A stretch of DNA of 64,000 nucleotides from Terriglobales bacterium (GTDB lineage: Bacteria > Acidobacteriota > Terriglobia > Terriglobales > Acidobacteriaceae): positions 310,001-374,000 of the forward strand of contig JAICSO010000001.1 of the NCBI GenBank assembly GCA_025936825.1. The letters run 5' to 3'. Below, one piece after another: positions 51,489 to 60,240 of this stretch. Every line of letters begins with the position of its first letter. Positions within the stretch are counted from its first letter, which is position 1. The notes beneath the pieces were generated by a model that worked only from the letters and a program-made list of their open reading frames with translations, was not told the origin of the DNA and did no database searches. The position numbers were made by a program, and so were the translations under genes.

Positions 51489-52040
51489 CTACTTTTTCGT
51501 CTTGGCGGGGCTCTGCGGCTCCATCGGCGCCGGCATAGGAGGCGGTGCCAGTTGCTGTTTCACCGCGTCTGAAATTTTGTCCGCATTTGCCAGCAGCAGG
51601 CTCACCTGCCACATCTGCGTATCGCTCAGGTTGCCTTTGAATCCGGGCATGCCGGTCAAGCGAATTCCATTCGCAACCTTCCAGTAGGTTTCACCCGGCG
51701 GATCATCGGTCACGCCCTTGCCGCGAAAAAGATGCGGAGGTTTGGGAAACATTCCTTTCGCTATCGCGCTCTGTTGCAGGCCCGGCGCTCCGTGGCAGAC
51801 TTCGCAGTTCTCGCGATAGATTCCGGCTCCGGCCATATATGCCGCTTCATCGGCCGCGATGGGCACGCTCCTGGGCATCTCCTTGTCGATTCGTGCATGG
51901 AGCGCCTTGTTGGCCATCATTGCTTCAAACGGCATTGTGTTGTCAGTCGTTGCAACCGGTGCGCTTCCGGTCGCGAAATAGAAATAACCTGCAAGCGCCA
52001 CCAGAATGATTCCAACCACTATGCCTAAGATGAATTTCAA
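51489..52040 (-). CDS. Membrane-anchored class I cytochrome c
   Basis: A 183-residue protein with an N-terminal anchor (FILGIVVGIILVALAGYFYF), one haem-binding CEVCH motif and a likely distal Met ligand in IRLTGMPGFKG, ending in a Pro-rich tail. It should shuttle electrons at the outer face of the membrane. The start is a TTG at 52040 with a ribosome site (AAAGGAGAAAAGCAAC). Confidence 0.88.
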   Translation of the reverse strand: MKFILGIVVGIILVALAGYFYFATGSAPVATTDNTMPFEAMMANKALHARIDKEMPRSVPIAADEAAYMAGAGIYRENCEVCHGAPGLQQSAIAKGMFPKPPHLFRGKGVTDDPPGETYWKVANGIRLTGMPGFKGNLSDTQMWQVSLLLANADKISDAVKQQLAPPPMPAPMEPQSPAKTKK

Positions 52041-52094
52041 GTTGCTTTTCTCCTTTCACCTACTGCCTGAGAAGCGCAAATTATAATCCCTGGA

Positions 52095-52895
52095 ATGCGG
52101 AATTTTCTAAGACTGCTATGGATGGCCTTGCTTCTGATCACCGTTGCCTTGGTTTCCGCACTTCTGACTATGCGTATCGCGTTGCATGCCCGCGAAGTGA
52201 AAGTGCCCGATCTGCACGCGCGCACACCCGCCGAAGCGCGGCGTCTCGCCGAGCAAGACGGCTTAACCGCGCAGGTTGATCGCCAGTACTACAGTGCTGC
52301 GGTGCCAGAGGGCAGAATCATCTCCCAAACACCCGCTGCCGGATCGATCGTCAGGCGCGGATGGAACCTTCGCTTTGCCGTGAGTCTCGGTCCGCAGCGC
52401 GTCACCATTCCCCATGTGGTCGGGCAAAGTCAGAGGGCTGCAGGAATCACGCTGCAACAACGTGGGCTCGATATCGCGGTTTCAGAAGTCGATGTGCCGG
52501 GCGCAACTGCGGGCCAAGTACTCGCGCAGGATCCCCCAGCCAATGCAACGGACGTTGCCGCACCCAAGGTGAATCTGCTCGTGGCCAGCGATGCCGCACC
52601 CAACGCTTACGTGATGCCCAGCTTCCTCGGACGCCCGCTAGGATCGGTGGCGCTTGCGATCAAAAGCGCGGGGTTCACGCTGGGGAAAGTAACTACCGCT
52701 GACCAGGCGGCCTCGACAACTTCGCCGACAGCTGTGGCAGCGCCCGGCCAGACGCCCCAACCGACTCCAGTCCCGCCAGCGTCGGCTCCTGCGACCCCGA
52801 ACGCTTCATCTCCCGCCGCCATTATCGTTGGCCAGCAGCCTCTTCCCGGGCAACGCATCTTGGCAGGAGCAGAGATTCGATTCCTTGTCCGGTAG
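52095..52895 (+). CDS. PASTA-domain membrane protein
   Basis: A 266-residue protein: an N-terminal membrane helix (LWMALLLITVALVSALLTM) and three PASTA units (VPDLHARTPAEARRLAEQDG; IPHVVGQSQRAAGITLQQRG; MPSFLGRPLGSVALAIKSAG), then a Pro/Ala-rich linker and a final VGQQPLPGQRILAGAEIRFL piece. PASTA domains bind peptidoglycan fragments in kinases and PBPs; no kinase domain is attached here. It is divergent from the cytochrome gene. Confidence 0.88.
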   Translation: MRNFLRLLWMALLLITVALVSALLTMRIALHAREVKVPDLHARTPAEARRLAEQDGLTAQVDRQYYSAAVPEGRIISQTPAAGSIVRRGWNLRFAVSLGPQRVTIPHVVGQSQRAAGITLQQRGLDIAVSEVDVPGATAGQVLAQDPPANATDVAAPKVNLLVASDAAPNAYVMPSFLGRPLGSVALAIKSAGFTLGKVTTADQAASTTSPTAVAAPGQTPQPTPVPPASAPATPNASSPAAIIVGQQPLPGQRILAGAEIRFLVR

Positions 52896-53009
52896 CACCT
52901 GGCGATCCGGAGGCTTTGGCCGCCCTGGTATCACTGCCTGATAATCGGAAGACCCCCCAGTGCCCAGGATGTCATGCTCCATTTTCTCCAGGACGGCTAG
53001 AATTGCGCC

Positions 53010-53537
53010 ATGAACGCTGCTCCCTCGCGTGTGGGACTTAGGCTGGTCGCGAGCGGCTACGCGGCAGTAACCGTAGTTTCCGCTGCCCTGATCTTTATGC
53101 GCTACTTGCAGTATGCGCGGCACCCAGATGATGTCGCGGCGTACGGCGGGATGTACGCGGGTGGCGACTTGATGTTAGAGCTGATGATCGGCTGCATGTT
53201 GCTCGTGCCGACCGCTGTGCTGGTTTTCGTCATCCGTAACCATGAAGCCGCTTATACGACCTACTCCAAGGTCCTGCTGGGGCTGAGCATCACCTGCCCC
53301 TTCAGCGTTGGGATTATCAGTATTCCGGCAGTCGCTCAGGGCACCTCGATTTTGGGCTGGGTTTGTATGTTTCGGCTATTCGGTTCACCTCTGGTGCTGG
53401 TCGCACTGGTCTCGAGCCTTCTGCTCGCACGTTTTCGTCGCTCCAGACTCTTGATCGCCTCCGCTGTTTGCGTCGAGTTCTTGACGCTCGTCGTGCTGAT
53501 GGCCTTGCTTATGTCGTCTGGAAAGCACCACGGCTAA
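53010..53537 (+). CDS. Small integral membrane protein of unknown function
   Basis: A 175-residue protein with about five hydrophobic helices (ASGYAAVTVVSAALIFMRYL; LMLELMIGCMLLVPTAVLVF; ITCPFSVGIISIPAVAQGT; PLVLVALVSSLLLARF; LLIASAVCVEFLTLVVLMAL). No family recognised. The region after it, 53538-53819, has no recognisable gene. Confidence 0.7.
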   Translation: MNAAPSRVGLRLVASGYAAVTVVSAALIFMRYLQYARHPDDVAAYGGMYAGGDLMLELMIGCMLLVPTAVLVFVIRNHEAAYTTYSKVLLGLSITCPFSVGIISIPAVAQGTSILGWVCMFRLFGSPLVLVALVSSLLLARFRRSRLLIASAVCVEFLTLVVLMALLMSSGKHHG

Positions 53538-53819
53538 CAAAACAAGCCGCCTGGCGGAATCCGCACAGTACTGAAGGGAAAAGGATTTCCTATCCTGTTC
53601 TTCGATTTTGCGTTCCTTGACGGCGGCGGAATCAGATCTGGCCAGCAATCAGAGGGCTGACAAGTGGCAACTGTATTGCAATCGTTTTTGCAGGTGGGTT
53701 GTGTCTCTCCCTTTGCTGGGACTCTCCGTATTTCCTGTGGGTCTTTGTAACGGAGCGGTTTAAGGTCATCGCGCGTTGAGAAACTCGCCCCGCCAACTCA
53801 CTTGACGAGCATCCCAGAC

Positions 53820-55577
53820 ATGACGCCCTACGCCGAGAGCGCTGTTAGTCCGCAGACTGCAAAAAAACAACCCACACTTGAGCTCTTAAGCCGCAAACCA
53901 AGCCAGGTTTCACTTGTCCCATTTCGAGTTGCGTTTTGGAGCGTCGGAATCCTGCTGGCTTCAATTCAGGCCTGGATCTTCCGCTATGAGGTTTCGGCCG
54001 ATTCCATCTCCTACTTCGATATGAGCGATGGGGTCCTCCACGGCCAAGACTGGCACCGGCTGATCAATGGGATGTACAGTGCGCTCTACCCGTTCCTCCT
54101 GGGGGTTTTTCGTCGAACCTTCCATATCTCGCCCGGCAATGAGATTGCCGCGGCACATCTTTTTGGCGTGGTGCTCTTTGTGTTCGCTTTCGCCTGCTTC
54201 GAGTTCTTCCTGGCGTCAGCAGTTCGCGAGCTTGACTCTAAGGCCCAGATCCTGGGCGGAAAACTGGCATCGGTTCCTCTGCCCAAGTGGGCATTCGTTT
54301 CAATCGCCTATTGCGTGTTCTTGTGGTCGGCGATCCAGCACATTTCCCTCGAAATTCCGCGAGCCGACATGCTCCTGTCCGGCTTCATTTTCCTGGCTGC
54401 GGGCTTCCTGTTGCGCATGAGTCATCAGCCGGCTCGCTGGAAGAGCTATCTGGTGTTCGGAGGGATCCTTGGAGTGGGGATTCTGGCCAAAGAGGCCATG
54501 CTTCCGATTGGGCTTCTGATGCTGGCATCGACCTTGTTGATCGTGGAGGATTGGCGGCCGGCTCTTAAGATGGTGCCGGTTGCCGCCGCCCTCATGTTCC
54601 TGATCGGATGCTTATACTTTGTTCCGCTGTCTCTTCAGACAGGGCACTTCACGTTAGGGGAGGCTGGGAGGTCCGTTTATACGGTGAACGTCGATCAAGC
54701 CAGCCCGCACTGGTATCTGCAGACCCTTGGTAGTGCCAAGGGTTCGTTCTTGCACCCACCGCAAAAGATATTTTCTGGTCCTCCGGCTTACGCATTCCCG
54801 TTCCCATTTCGTGTGACTGAGCCGCTCCGTTACGATCAGTCCTATTGGCTGGCCGGAGTTCGACCACATCTTGCCTTAGATCGTGAAGCCGCGGCGATCA
54901 AACTGAGCATCCGCACTTTTGCCAAATTATTTCGCGAACTCGCTGGTGTGCTGGGCACGATATTGGTTCTCGCATTTCTGTGCAGCAGCAAAGACGAGGT
55001 TCAGGCTGCACTACTGCGAGCATGGCCAATCTGGTTGATAGGGCTCGTGGGATGCGTCATGTATGCAGTGATCGTGGTCGAACCGCGCTACGTAACGGCC
55101 TTTTTGACTTTGTTCTGCATCGGGATACTAGTTGGCCTGCCTGTTCCTGCGGAGTTGGGTCGCAAGATTGCGCAGCTCGCGGTTATCGCAACAGTCGCTC
55201 TGCTTGTCGTTCCCGCCGCTCACCGTGTTTATGCGGCTCACGCTCCGCAGACCAACGAATCTTTCGAAGCCGCTCAAGCACTTCAGAGGCTTGGCATCAA
55301 GGCCGAGGATCCCGTCGCTCGCATCGGGGTCGGTAATGCCGACCTCACTGTAGAGAGACTCCTTCGCACCGAGATCGTGGCAGAAGTCGACAAAGACCGC
55401 GGTGCCGAATTCTGGAAGGCTCCGCTTGCCACGCAACATGCGTTGCTCAATGTGTTTGCGGCGCAAGGCGTGAAAGCAGTGATTGCCACATCTCCGGTAT
55501 TGAATGCGGCGAACCAGTCAGAGTGGATCCATCTGGGGTCAACCCAATACTGGGCGTGGATTCCGGCCACGCAGTAA
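53820..55577 (+). CDS. Membrane glycosyltransferase-like protein (GT39/ArnT-like)
   Basis: A protein of about 585 residues with ten or more membrane helices. The first external loop, FRYEVSADSISYFDMSDGVL, followed by NGMYSALYPFLLGVFRR, resembles the acidic loop of ArnT/PMT-type lipid-linked sugar transferases. A soluble C-terminal domain (EAAQALQRLGIKAEDPVARI) ends the protein. The ATG at 53820 is preferred to the TTG at 53802, though neither has a good ribosome site. It precedes the exopolysaccharide genes but is separated from them by a convergent regulator. Confidence 0.75.
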   Translation: MTPYAESAVSPQTAKKQPTLELLSRKPSQVSLVPFRVAFWSVGILLASIQAWIFRYEVSADSISYFDMSDGVLHGQDWHRLINGMYSALYPFLLGVFRRTFHISPGNEIAAAHLFGVVLFVFAFACFEFFLASAVRELDSKAQILGGKLASVPLPKWAFVSIAYCVFLWSAIQHISLEIPRADMLLSGFIFLAAGFLLRMSHQPARWKSYLVFGGILGVGILAKEAMLPIGLLMLASTLLIVEDWRPALKMVPVAAALMFLIGCLYFVPLSLQTGHFTLGEAGRSVYTVNVDQASPHWYLQTLGSAKGSFLHPPQKIFSGPPAYAFPFPFRVTEPLRYDQSYWLAGVRPHLALDREAAAIKLSIRTFAKLFRELAGVLGTILVLAFLCSSKDEVQAALLRAWPIWLIGLVGCVMYAVIVVEPRYVTAFLTLFCIGILVGLPVPAELGRKIAQLAVIATVALLVVPAAHRVYAAHAPQTNESFEAAQALQRLGIKAEDPVARIGVGNADLTVERLLRTEIVAEVDKDRGAEFWKAPLATQHALLNVFAAQGVKAVIATSPVLNAANQSEWIHLGSTQYWAWIPATQ

Positions 55578-55630
55578 CCGAACTGTGAAGTTGAGTGCGG
55601 TTGCTGGCGATGAAATCTGAGCTTTGAATT

Positions 55631-56329
55631 CTACGCCGTTGCCACCCAGGTCCTATGCGCTGGTTCGCTGTGATGCACGGCGTACAGCACCAGTTCCACC
55701 CGGTTTGAAATTCCCAGCTTCTCAAAGATTCGGAACAGGTACTTCTTCACCGTATGCTCGCTCAGGCCCAATTCGCTGGCGATATTGCGATTACTGAGTC
55801 CGTCCGTTACAAGTGCGACCACCTGCTCCTCGCGCGAGGTCAAGAGTCTATCTCCTGAGTTCGTCAACACCTGCAAAGTGGGCGTCTGGCACACCGAGTC
55901 GAGCAGATATCCCAGGTGCCGGCTGGACGCCCAAATCTCTCCTCTATATACGCGCTGGAGGCACTCGCAAAGCGAGGCAAACGAGGAATCTGCGAGCGAG
56001 AAGACGCCCCGCGCTCCCGACCGAAATGCCTGCACCACGACATCGCGATCGTCGCAATCAAGCAGAGCAATTTTCGGCAGGCGCGGCGTGGTCAAGTGGA
56101 CGGTCCTCAAAGGGGAAACATCTCGCGAATTCTGTGGCGTGCTCACCACAAGGACATCGCAGGCTTCCCCTTCGAGCACTTGCAGTACCGCCCCTACATC
56201 TCCCGGACATTGATGTACGCTGAATCCCTGCTCCCGCAAAGCTTGTGCGAGGAGTTGACTCTGCATGCAGCGGGAGTCTGCAAGAACTATGCGGAGATTT
56301 GAAGACCGGCCATTTCTTTCATCGCTCAT
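55631..56329 (-). CDS. NarL/LuxR-type regulator with altered receiver domain
   Basis: A 232-residue response-regulator-like protein. Residues about 12-130 have a receiver fold (LRIVLADSRCMQSQLLAQAL), but the strand that should end in the phosphorylated Asp reads ACDVLVVSTPQ, with Ser in its place. Residues about 165-225 are a LuxR-type helix-turn-helix (LTSREEQVVALVTDGLSNRN, then IASELGLSEHTVKKYLF). It may respond to something other than phosphorylation, or dimerise constitutively. It is divergent from the exopolysaccharide operon and is its likely regulator. Confidence 0.85.
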   Translation of the reverse strand: MSDERNGRSSNLRIVLADSRCMQSQLLAQALREQGFSVHQCPGDVGAVLQVLEGEACDVLVVSTPQNSRDVSPLRTVHLTTPRLPKIALLDCDDRDVVVQAFRSGARGVFSLADSSFASLCECLQRVYRGEIWASSRHLGYLLDSVCQTPTLQVLTNSGDRLLTSREEQVVALVTDGLSNRNIASELGLSEHTVKKYLFRIFEKLGISNRVELVLYAVHHSEPAHRTWVATA

Positions 56330-56662
56330 ACGATTGCCATGAGGCGATCTGCATGGATGGACCTACTGTAGCTTGCTCGACCGGCAAATGTTTGTGACAA
56401 GAGAACAGTGTGATCGATATTTGTTTGTGGAATTCCCGTTGTGGGAGCAGATGCGACCAAGGTGTCCCAATTGTTTCCAAAATGGAACTGCCGACGGCGC
56501 GCCCAAACTACGGCGCCTGAGTCTGTTTCCTGAACTTACAACTTAGGTCGTACATGAGGCGACCGCCAACTTTTGCCTACCCCACTTTGCGCGGCTTGTG
56601 ACGACTCCGGCAAAGCGCTAAGTTGCTCAGTCCTTAAAGTTCTCTTATCAAATGCTGGGGCC
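56330..56662. promoter_or_regulatory. Divergent control region of the exopolysaccharide genes
   Basis: 333 bases between the regulator and the export gene hold no recognisable gene. An interrupted inverted repeat, GTTTCCA/TGGAAC with 3 bases between the core arms TTCCA and TGGAA (56473-56488), is a possible operator. No promoter could be assigned with confidence. Confidence 0.4.
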
Positions 56663-57373
56663 GTGAAAACGATTCTCATCCACGCGCTTTTGCTCGTTGT
56701 GTCGATTCCGTCTGTTTTCGCGTGTGACGCGCAAACAACTGCAAGTTCGCCAGGCGGTACAGCGGGCGGCAAAACGATTCAAATCACGAATCCAGCCCTG
56801 ACGGGGGCACGCCATCTGCCGTACCGACTGCGAAAAAGTGATGTTATCGAGATTCATTTCACCTTTGCTCCTGAGTACGATCAAAGTCTCACCATTGCAC
56901 CGGACGGGTTCATCACTTTAAAAGGTGCAGGAGATATATCTGCTGAGGGCCTAACCGTGCCAGAACTCACCTCTGCCGTTTCAAGGGCCTATTCCTTTAT
57001 GCGAGATCCGGAAATCAGCGTCGTGCTCAAAGACTTTGAAAGACCTTTCTTTCTTGCTGGAGGACAAGTCGGCCGCCCCGGCAAACACGAATTGCGTTCT
57101 CCGACCACTGTCACCGAGGCCATTGCGATTGCCGGTGGCCTGACCGAACAGGCCAAGCATTCGCAAGTGGTGCTGTTTCGGAAAGTGCGCGATGGTTGGG
57201 TCGAGTCGTATGTGCTGAATGTGAAAGCGATGTTGTCATCGCACAAACTTGTTGAGGATTTTGAACTCAGAACCGGCGACATGATTTTTGTGCCGCAGAA
57301 CCGAATCTCCAAGATCAAGAAATTCTCACCGGTCGCATCCTTGAGCACGTTTTTTACGCCGGCACAGTTCTAG
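56663..57373 (+). CDS. Polysaccharide export protein, Wza-like
   Basis: A protein of about 236 residues with a signal sequence (TILIHALLLVVSIPSVFACD). The Poly_export block LPYRLRKSDVIEIHFTFAPE and the following ITIAPDGFITLKGAGDIS-like strand (LTIAPDGFITLKGAGDISAE in this copy), then a SLBB domain (FFLAGGQVGRPGKHELRSPT), match outer-membrane export proteins. The GTG at 56663 is the likely start; the frame extends further upstream without a reason to do so. First gene of the operon. Confidence 0.9.
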   Translation: MKTILIHALLLVVSIPSVFACDAQTTASSPGGTAGGKTIQITNPALTGARHLPYRLRKSDVIEIHFTFAPEYDQSLTIAPDGFITLKGAGDISAEGLTVPELTSAVSRAYSFMRDPEISVVLKDFERPFFLAGGQVGRPGKHELRSPTTVTEAIAIAGGLTEQAKHSQVVLFRKVRDGWVESYVLNVKAMLSSHKLVEDFELRTGDMIFVPQNRISKIKKFSPVASLSTFFTPAQF

Positions 57374-57377
57374 GGTT

Positions 57378-58883
57378 ATGCATGGGGAACTCCAACTCGC
57401 GCACAGGCCGGTCGAGGCGCTCTTCACGCTACGCGATCTGGCGGCGGTGTTCTTTCGCCGTAAGCGAATTTTCGCAGTGACATTCGGCCTGGTATTTGGG
57501 GTTGGTGTCCTGTATGGGTTCTTGACCACGTCTTATGTCGCTCAAATGAAATTCCTGGTTCGGCGCGGACGCATTGATCCCGTCGTGAGCCCAACGCAGA
57601 CCGTCGCGCCCTTGTTGCAAAGTTCTGGAGTGAGCGAAGAGGAATTGAACTCCGCTGCAGCGTTGTTCCGGGATGAGGATGTGCTGCGCGAAGTCATCAC
57701 TCGAAGTGGGTTGGTAAAAAACCGTTCGTGGATTTCTTGGCTTGAGCGCGAGTCCGAGCAGGAACAAAACCAACGTGCACTGTACAGGCTTTCGAAGCGA
57801 CTCGATGTTCAACCGCTCCGCAAGTCACAGCTGATAAGTGTCTCGTATCGCTCTGATGATCCCAAGCTCGCCACCGCGGTCCTGGAGAGTCTGGGGGATG
57901 CCTACTTAGGAAGACAAATGCAAACGCAGCGGCCGCGAGGCCAGTCGGCATTTTTCGAAGAGCAGGTCAGCATATCCCGCAGCGAACTGCAGCGTGCGCA
58001 GGAAGAATATGAGCAGTTCACGCGTAGCAAAGGAGTGGTCTCGGCTGCACTGGAACGCGATCTAACTCTACAGAGACTCAGCGAAGCTCAGGCCGGCGAT
58101 TTCGCTTTGCAGGCGTCCATAGCCGAGACTCAAGGCAGATTGCAATCTCTTGGCGAGAAACTCCAGCAACTGCCGGCTCGCCGGGTGACCCAGGTGCGAA
58201 ATTCCGACAATTCCCAACTCCAGGAAAAACTGAAGTCAAAGCTGCTTGAGCTAGAGCTTCGCCGTACCCAACTGCTTACCAAGTTCCAATCCTCGTATCG
58301 CCTGGTTCAGGAGGTTGATCAACAGATCGCCCAGACGAAGACAACACTCGGAGCTGAGAATTTCACCCCATTGCGCGATGAAGTAACCGAAGACAATCCC
58401 GATTTCGTGTGGGCAAATTCAGAACACGTCAAGGCGGGAGTGGAACTGCAGGCGTTGCGAAGCAGAGAGATAGTTGCCCGGCAGCAGCTGGCTAAGTATC
58501 AGACGAAGGCGCAACAGCTGACGAGCAGCGCCATTAAACAGGGCATCCTTGAGCGGAAGCTTAAGGCGGCTCAAGATAAATACCTTCTTTATGTCGGTAA
58601 ACACGAGGAAGCCCGCATCGGCGATGCGCTCGACCAGACCGGAATTCTAAACGTAGCCATTGCACAACCGCCCTATGAACCAGCTCTCCCATCAACGTCC
58701 TTGTGGGTGACCGCATGCCTTTCGTTTCTCGCGGCTAGCGTCATCAGCACCGGGGCGGTCTGCGTTGTCGACTACTTTGATCCCTCACTGCGCACTGCTG
58801 CCGAGATAACTGCCTTGTTGGACGTACCAGTCCTGGCTTCTTTACCGGTGACCGCCGTCCAGGCGAAGTTGAGGGCTGTATGA
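57378..58883 (+). CDS. Chain-length/Wzz-GumC-type protein
   Basis: A 501-residue inner-membrane protein. Membrane helices at residues about 35-55 (AVTFGLVFGVGVLYGFLTT) and 435-460 (LWVTACLSFLAASVISTGAV) enclose a large coiled-coil region (SEEQVSISRSELQRAQEEYE-like, then LQEKLKSKLLELELRRTQLL). This is the polysaccharide co-polymerase layout. The fused kinase domain of Wzc proteins is missing; the next gene, overlapping by four bases, encodes its degenerate relative. Confidence 0.9.
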   Translation: MHGELQLAHRPVEALFTLRDLAAVFFRRKRIFAVTFGLVFGVGVLYGFLTTSYVAQMKFLVRRGRIDPVVSPTQTVAPLLQSSGVSEEELNSAAALFRDEDVLREVITRSGLVKNRSWISWLERESEQEQNQRALYRLSKRLDVQPLRKSQLISVSYRSDDPKLATAVLESLGDAYLGRQMQTQRPRGQSAFFEEQVSISRSELQRAQEEYEQFTRSKGVVSAALERDLTLQRLSEAQAGDFALQASIAETQGRLQSLGEKLQQLPARRVTQVRNSDNSQLQEKLKSKLLELELRRTQLLTKFQSSYRLVQEVDQQIAQTKTTLGAENFTPLRDEVTEDNPDFVWANSEHVKAGVELQALRSREIVARQQLAKYQTKAQQLTSSAIKQGILERKLKAAQDKYLLYVGKHEEARIGDALDQTGILNVAIAQPPYEPALPSTSLWVTACLSFLAASVISTGAVCVVDYFDPSLRTAAEITALLDVPVLASLPVTAVQAKLRAV

Positions 58884-59509
58884 GTACGGGAACTGGAGTT
58901 TGGCGACAGACCATTGCGCGGGTTGCAGATCTGCGCGCGAGAAGCCTTGGCGCCGCGACTCGGGAATTAGCCACTGCCGAGGCGCCGAACACCCCTGCTA
59001 TGAGTTTAGTGCGTCAAATCTTCTTTAGTCGCGTTCCGCGCACGCGCGTCCTCTTCGCGAGCGCCGATAACCTGACAAACATGCCGGATTTTTGTGCACG
59101 AATTGGGAGAGCCGTGGCGGGGATTTCCCATGGCACGGTGGGTCTCGTCGCACGCAACTCCGGGTCCGCGTTTCTGTCCGAGACTGTTTGGGAGGAGGGT
59201 GAACCAGGCGGGAGCCTTTGGCGCATACCGTTCAAGCTATATGAAACGCATTGCGCGGATGGAAACGTTGCTGTGGACCTCCCGCGCTTCGATTACTTGA
59301 TTTTTGGCGCGAGCATCGGCGACAGTGCGGCACCACTGTTCTGCAAGGCGAGCGCCGGGGCAGTGCTGGTCATCACGGCGAACCACACGCGCCGCGAGGC
59401 TGCGCTGCGCGCAAAAGAAATCCTTCTCAGCTGGAATGTGGAACTACTCGGCGCTGTACTCGATCGCCGGACTTTTCCTGTCCCCCAGTCGATTTATTCC
59501 CGACTCTGA
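58880..59509 (+). CDS. BY-kinase-like protein lacking the P-loop
   Basis: A 209-residue protein in the place of a bacterial tyrosine kinase (CpsD/Wzc domain). The fold can be followed: RTRVLFASADNLTNMPDFCA stands where a Walker A (G-E-G-K-T) is expected, FDYLIFGASIGDSAAPLF where Walker B is, then GAVLVITANHTRREAALRAK and VELLGAVLDRR match the usual end. The Walker A Lys and the Tyr-rich tail are absent. So it probably has no kinase activity and may be a structural partner. It overlaps the Wzz-like gene by ATGA. Confidence 0.75.
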   Translation: MSTGTGVWRQTIARVADLRARSLGAATRELATAEAPNTPAMSLVRQIFFSRVPRTRVLFASADNLTNMPDFCARIGRAVAGISHGTVGLVARNSGSAFLSETVWEEGEPGGSLWRIPFKLYETHCADGNVAVDLPRFDYLIFGASIGDSAAPLFCKASAGAVLVITANHTRREAALRAKEILLSWNVELLGAVLDRRTFPVPQSIYSRL

Positions 59510-59520
59510 AGCTGAACACT

Positions 59521-60240
59521 ATGGGACAAACCGCTGCGATTCCGGAACCTGAAAGCATCGGTACTGAGAACCTCCTGACGCACGGTCTCGCGTTAGTGTT
59601 CTCCCGCGCCGCGAGACCCGAGAGCCAACGCAACTCCAAATCCCAGCAACTCGCAGTCAAACGCGCGATCGATGTCTTTCTCGGAAGCTTTGCCATCATT
59701 GCTCTTTTGCCACTGATCGCTGCAATCGCGGTCGCGATCAAACTGGACTCGCTTGGTCCCATTCTGTACGCATCACCGCGCGTCGGGCGCCAGGGGCTGG
59801 TTTTCACTTGCTACAAGTTTCGGACTATGTGCCGGGACGCCGACCTCTTTAAGCCGAACTTGCGCTTACGAAATGAGCGCGCCGGCGCATTCTTCAAGTT
59901 GCACGACGATCCCCGGGTGACGCGCCTCGGTCATTGGCTCCGACGCTACAGTCTGGACGAACTGCCCCAACTTTGGAATGTTTTGCGCGGTGAAATGAGC
60001 CTGGTGGGGCCGCGGCCGCATCCGCTCGACGATGTCGCACGCTATGAGCCTGGAGACTTCCATCGTCTGGACTGCACCCCAGGCTTGACAGGCTTGTGGC
60101 AAGTGACCGCACGTAGGGACCCCTCGTTTCGGCGCTGTGTTGCTCTCGATCTCGACTACATCCATCGCTGGAACTTGCTTCTTGATTTTCAGATATTGGC
60201 AAGGACCCTGCCGGCGGTCGTGCGCGGGAGCGGTGAATGA
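59521..60240 (+). CDS. Initiating sugar-phosphate transferase (WbaP/ExoY-like)
   Basis: A protein of about 239 residues that transfers the first sugar-phosphate to undecaprenyl phosphate. One membrane helix (FLGSFAIIALLPLIAAIAVA) is followed by the PGT core: FTCYKFRTMCRDAD, TRLGHWLRRYSLDELPQLWN with the catalytic D-E, LVGPRPHPLDDVARYEPGDF, and CTPGLTGLWQVTARRDPSF. The ATG at 59521 is preferred; the longer frame is a shadow. It overlaps the next gene by ATGA. Confidence 0.93.
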   Translation: MGQTAAIPEPESIGTENLLTHGLALVFSRAARPESQRNSKSQQLAVKRAIDVFLGSFAIIALLPLIAAIAVAIKLDSLGPILYASPRVGRQGLVFTCYKFRTMCRDADLFKPNLRLRNERAGAFFKLHDDPRVTRLGHWLRRYSLDELPQLWNVLRGEMSLVGPRPHPLDDVARYEPGDFHRLDCTPGLTGLWQVTARRDPSFRRCVALDLDYIHRWNLLLDFQILARTLPAVVRGSGE

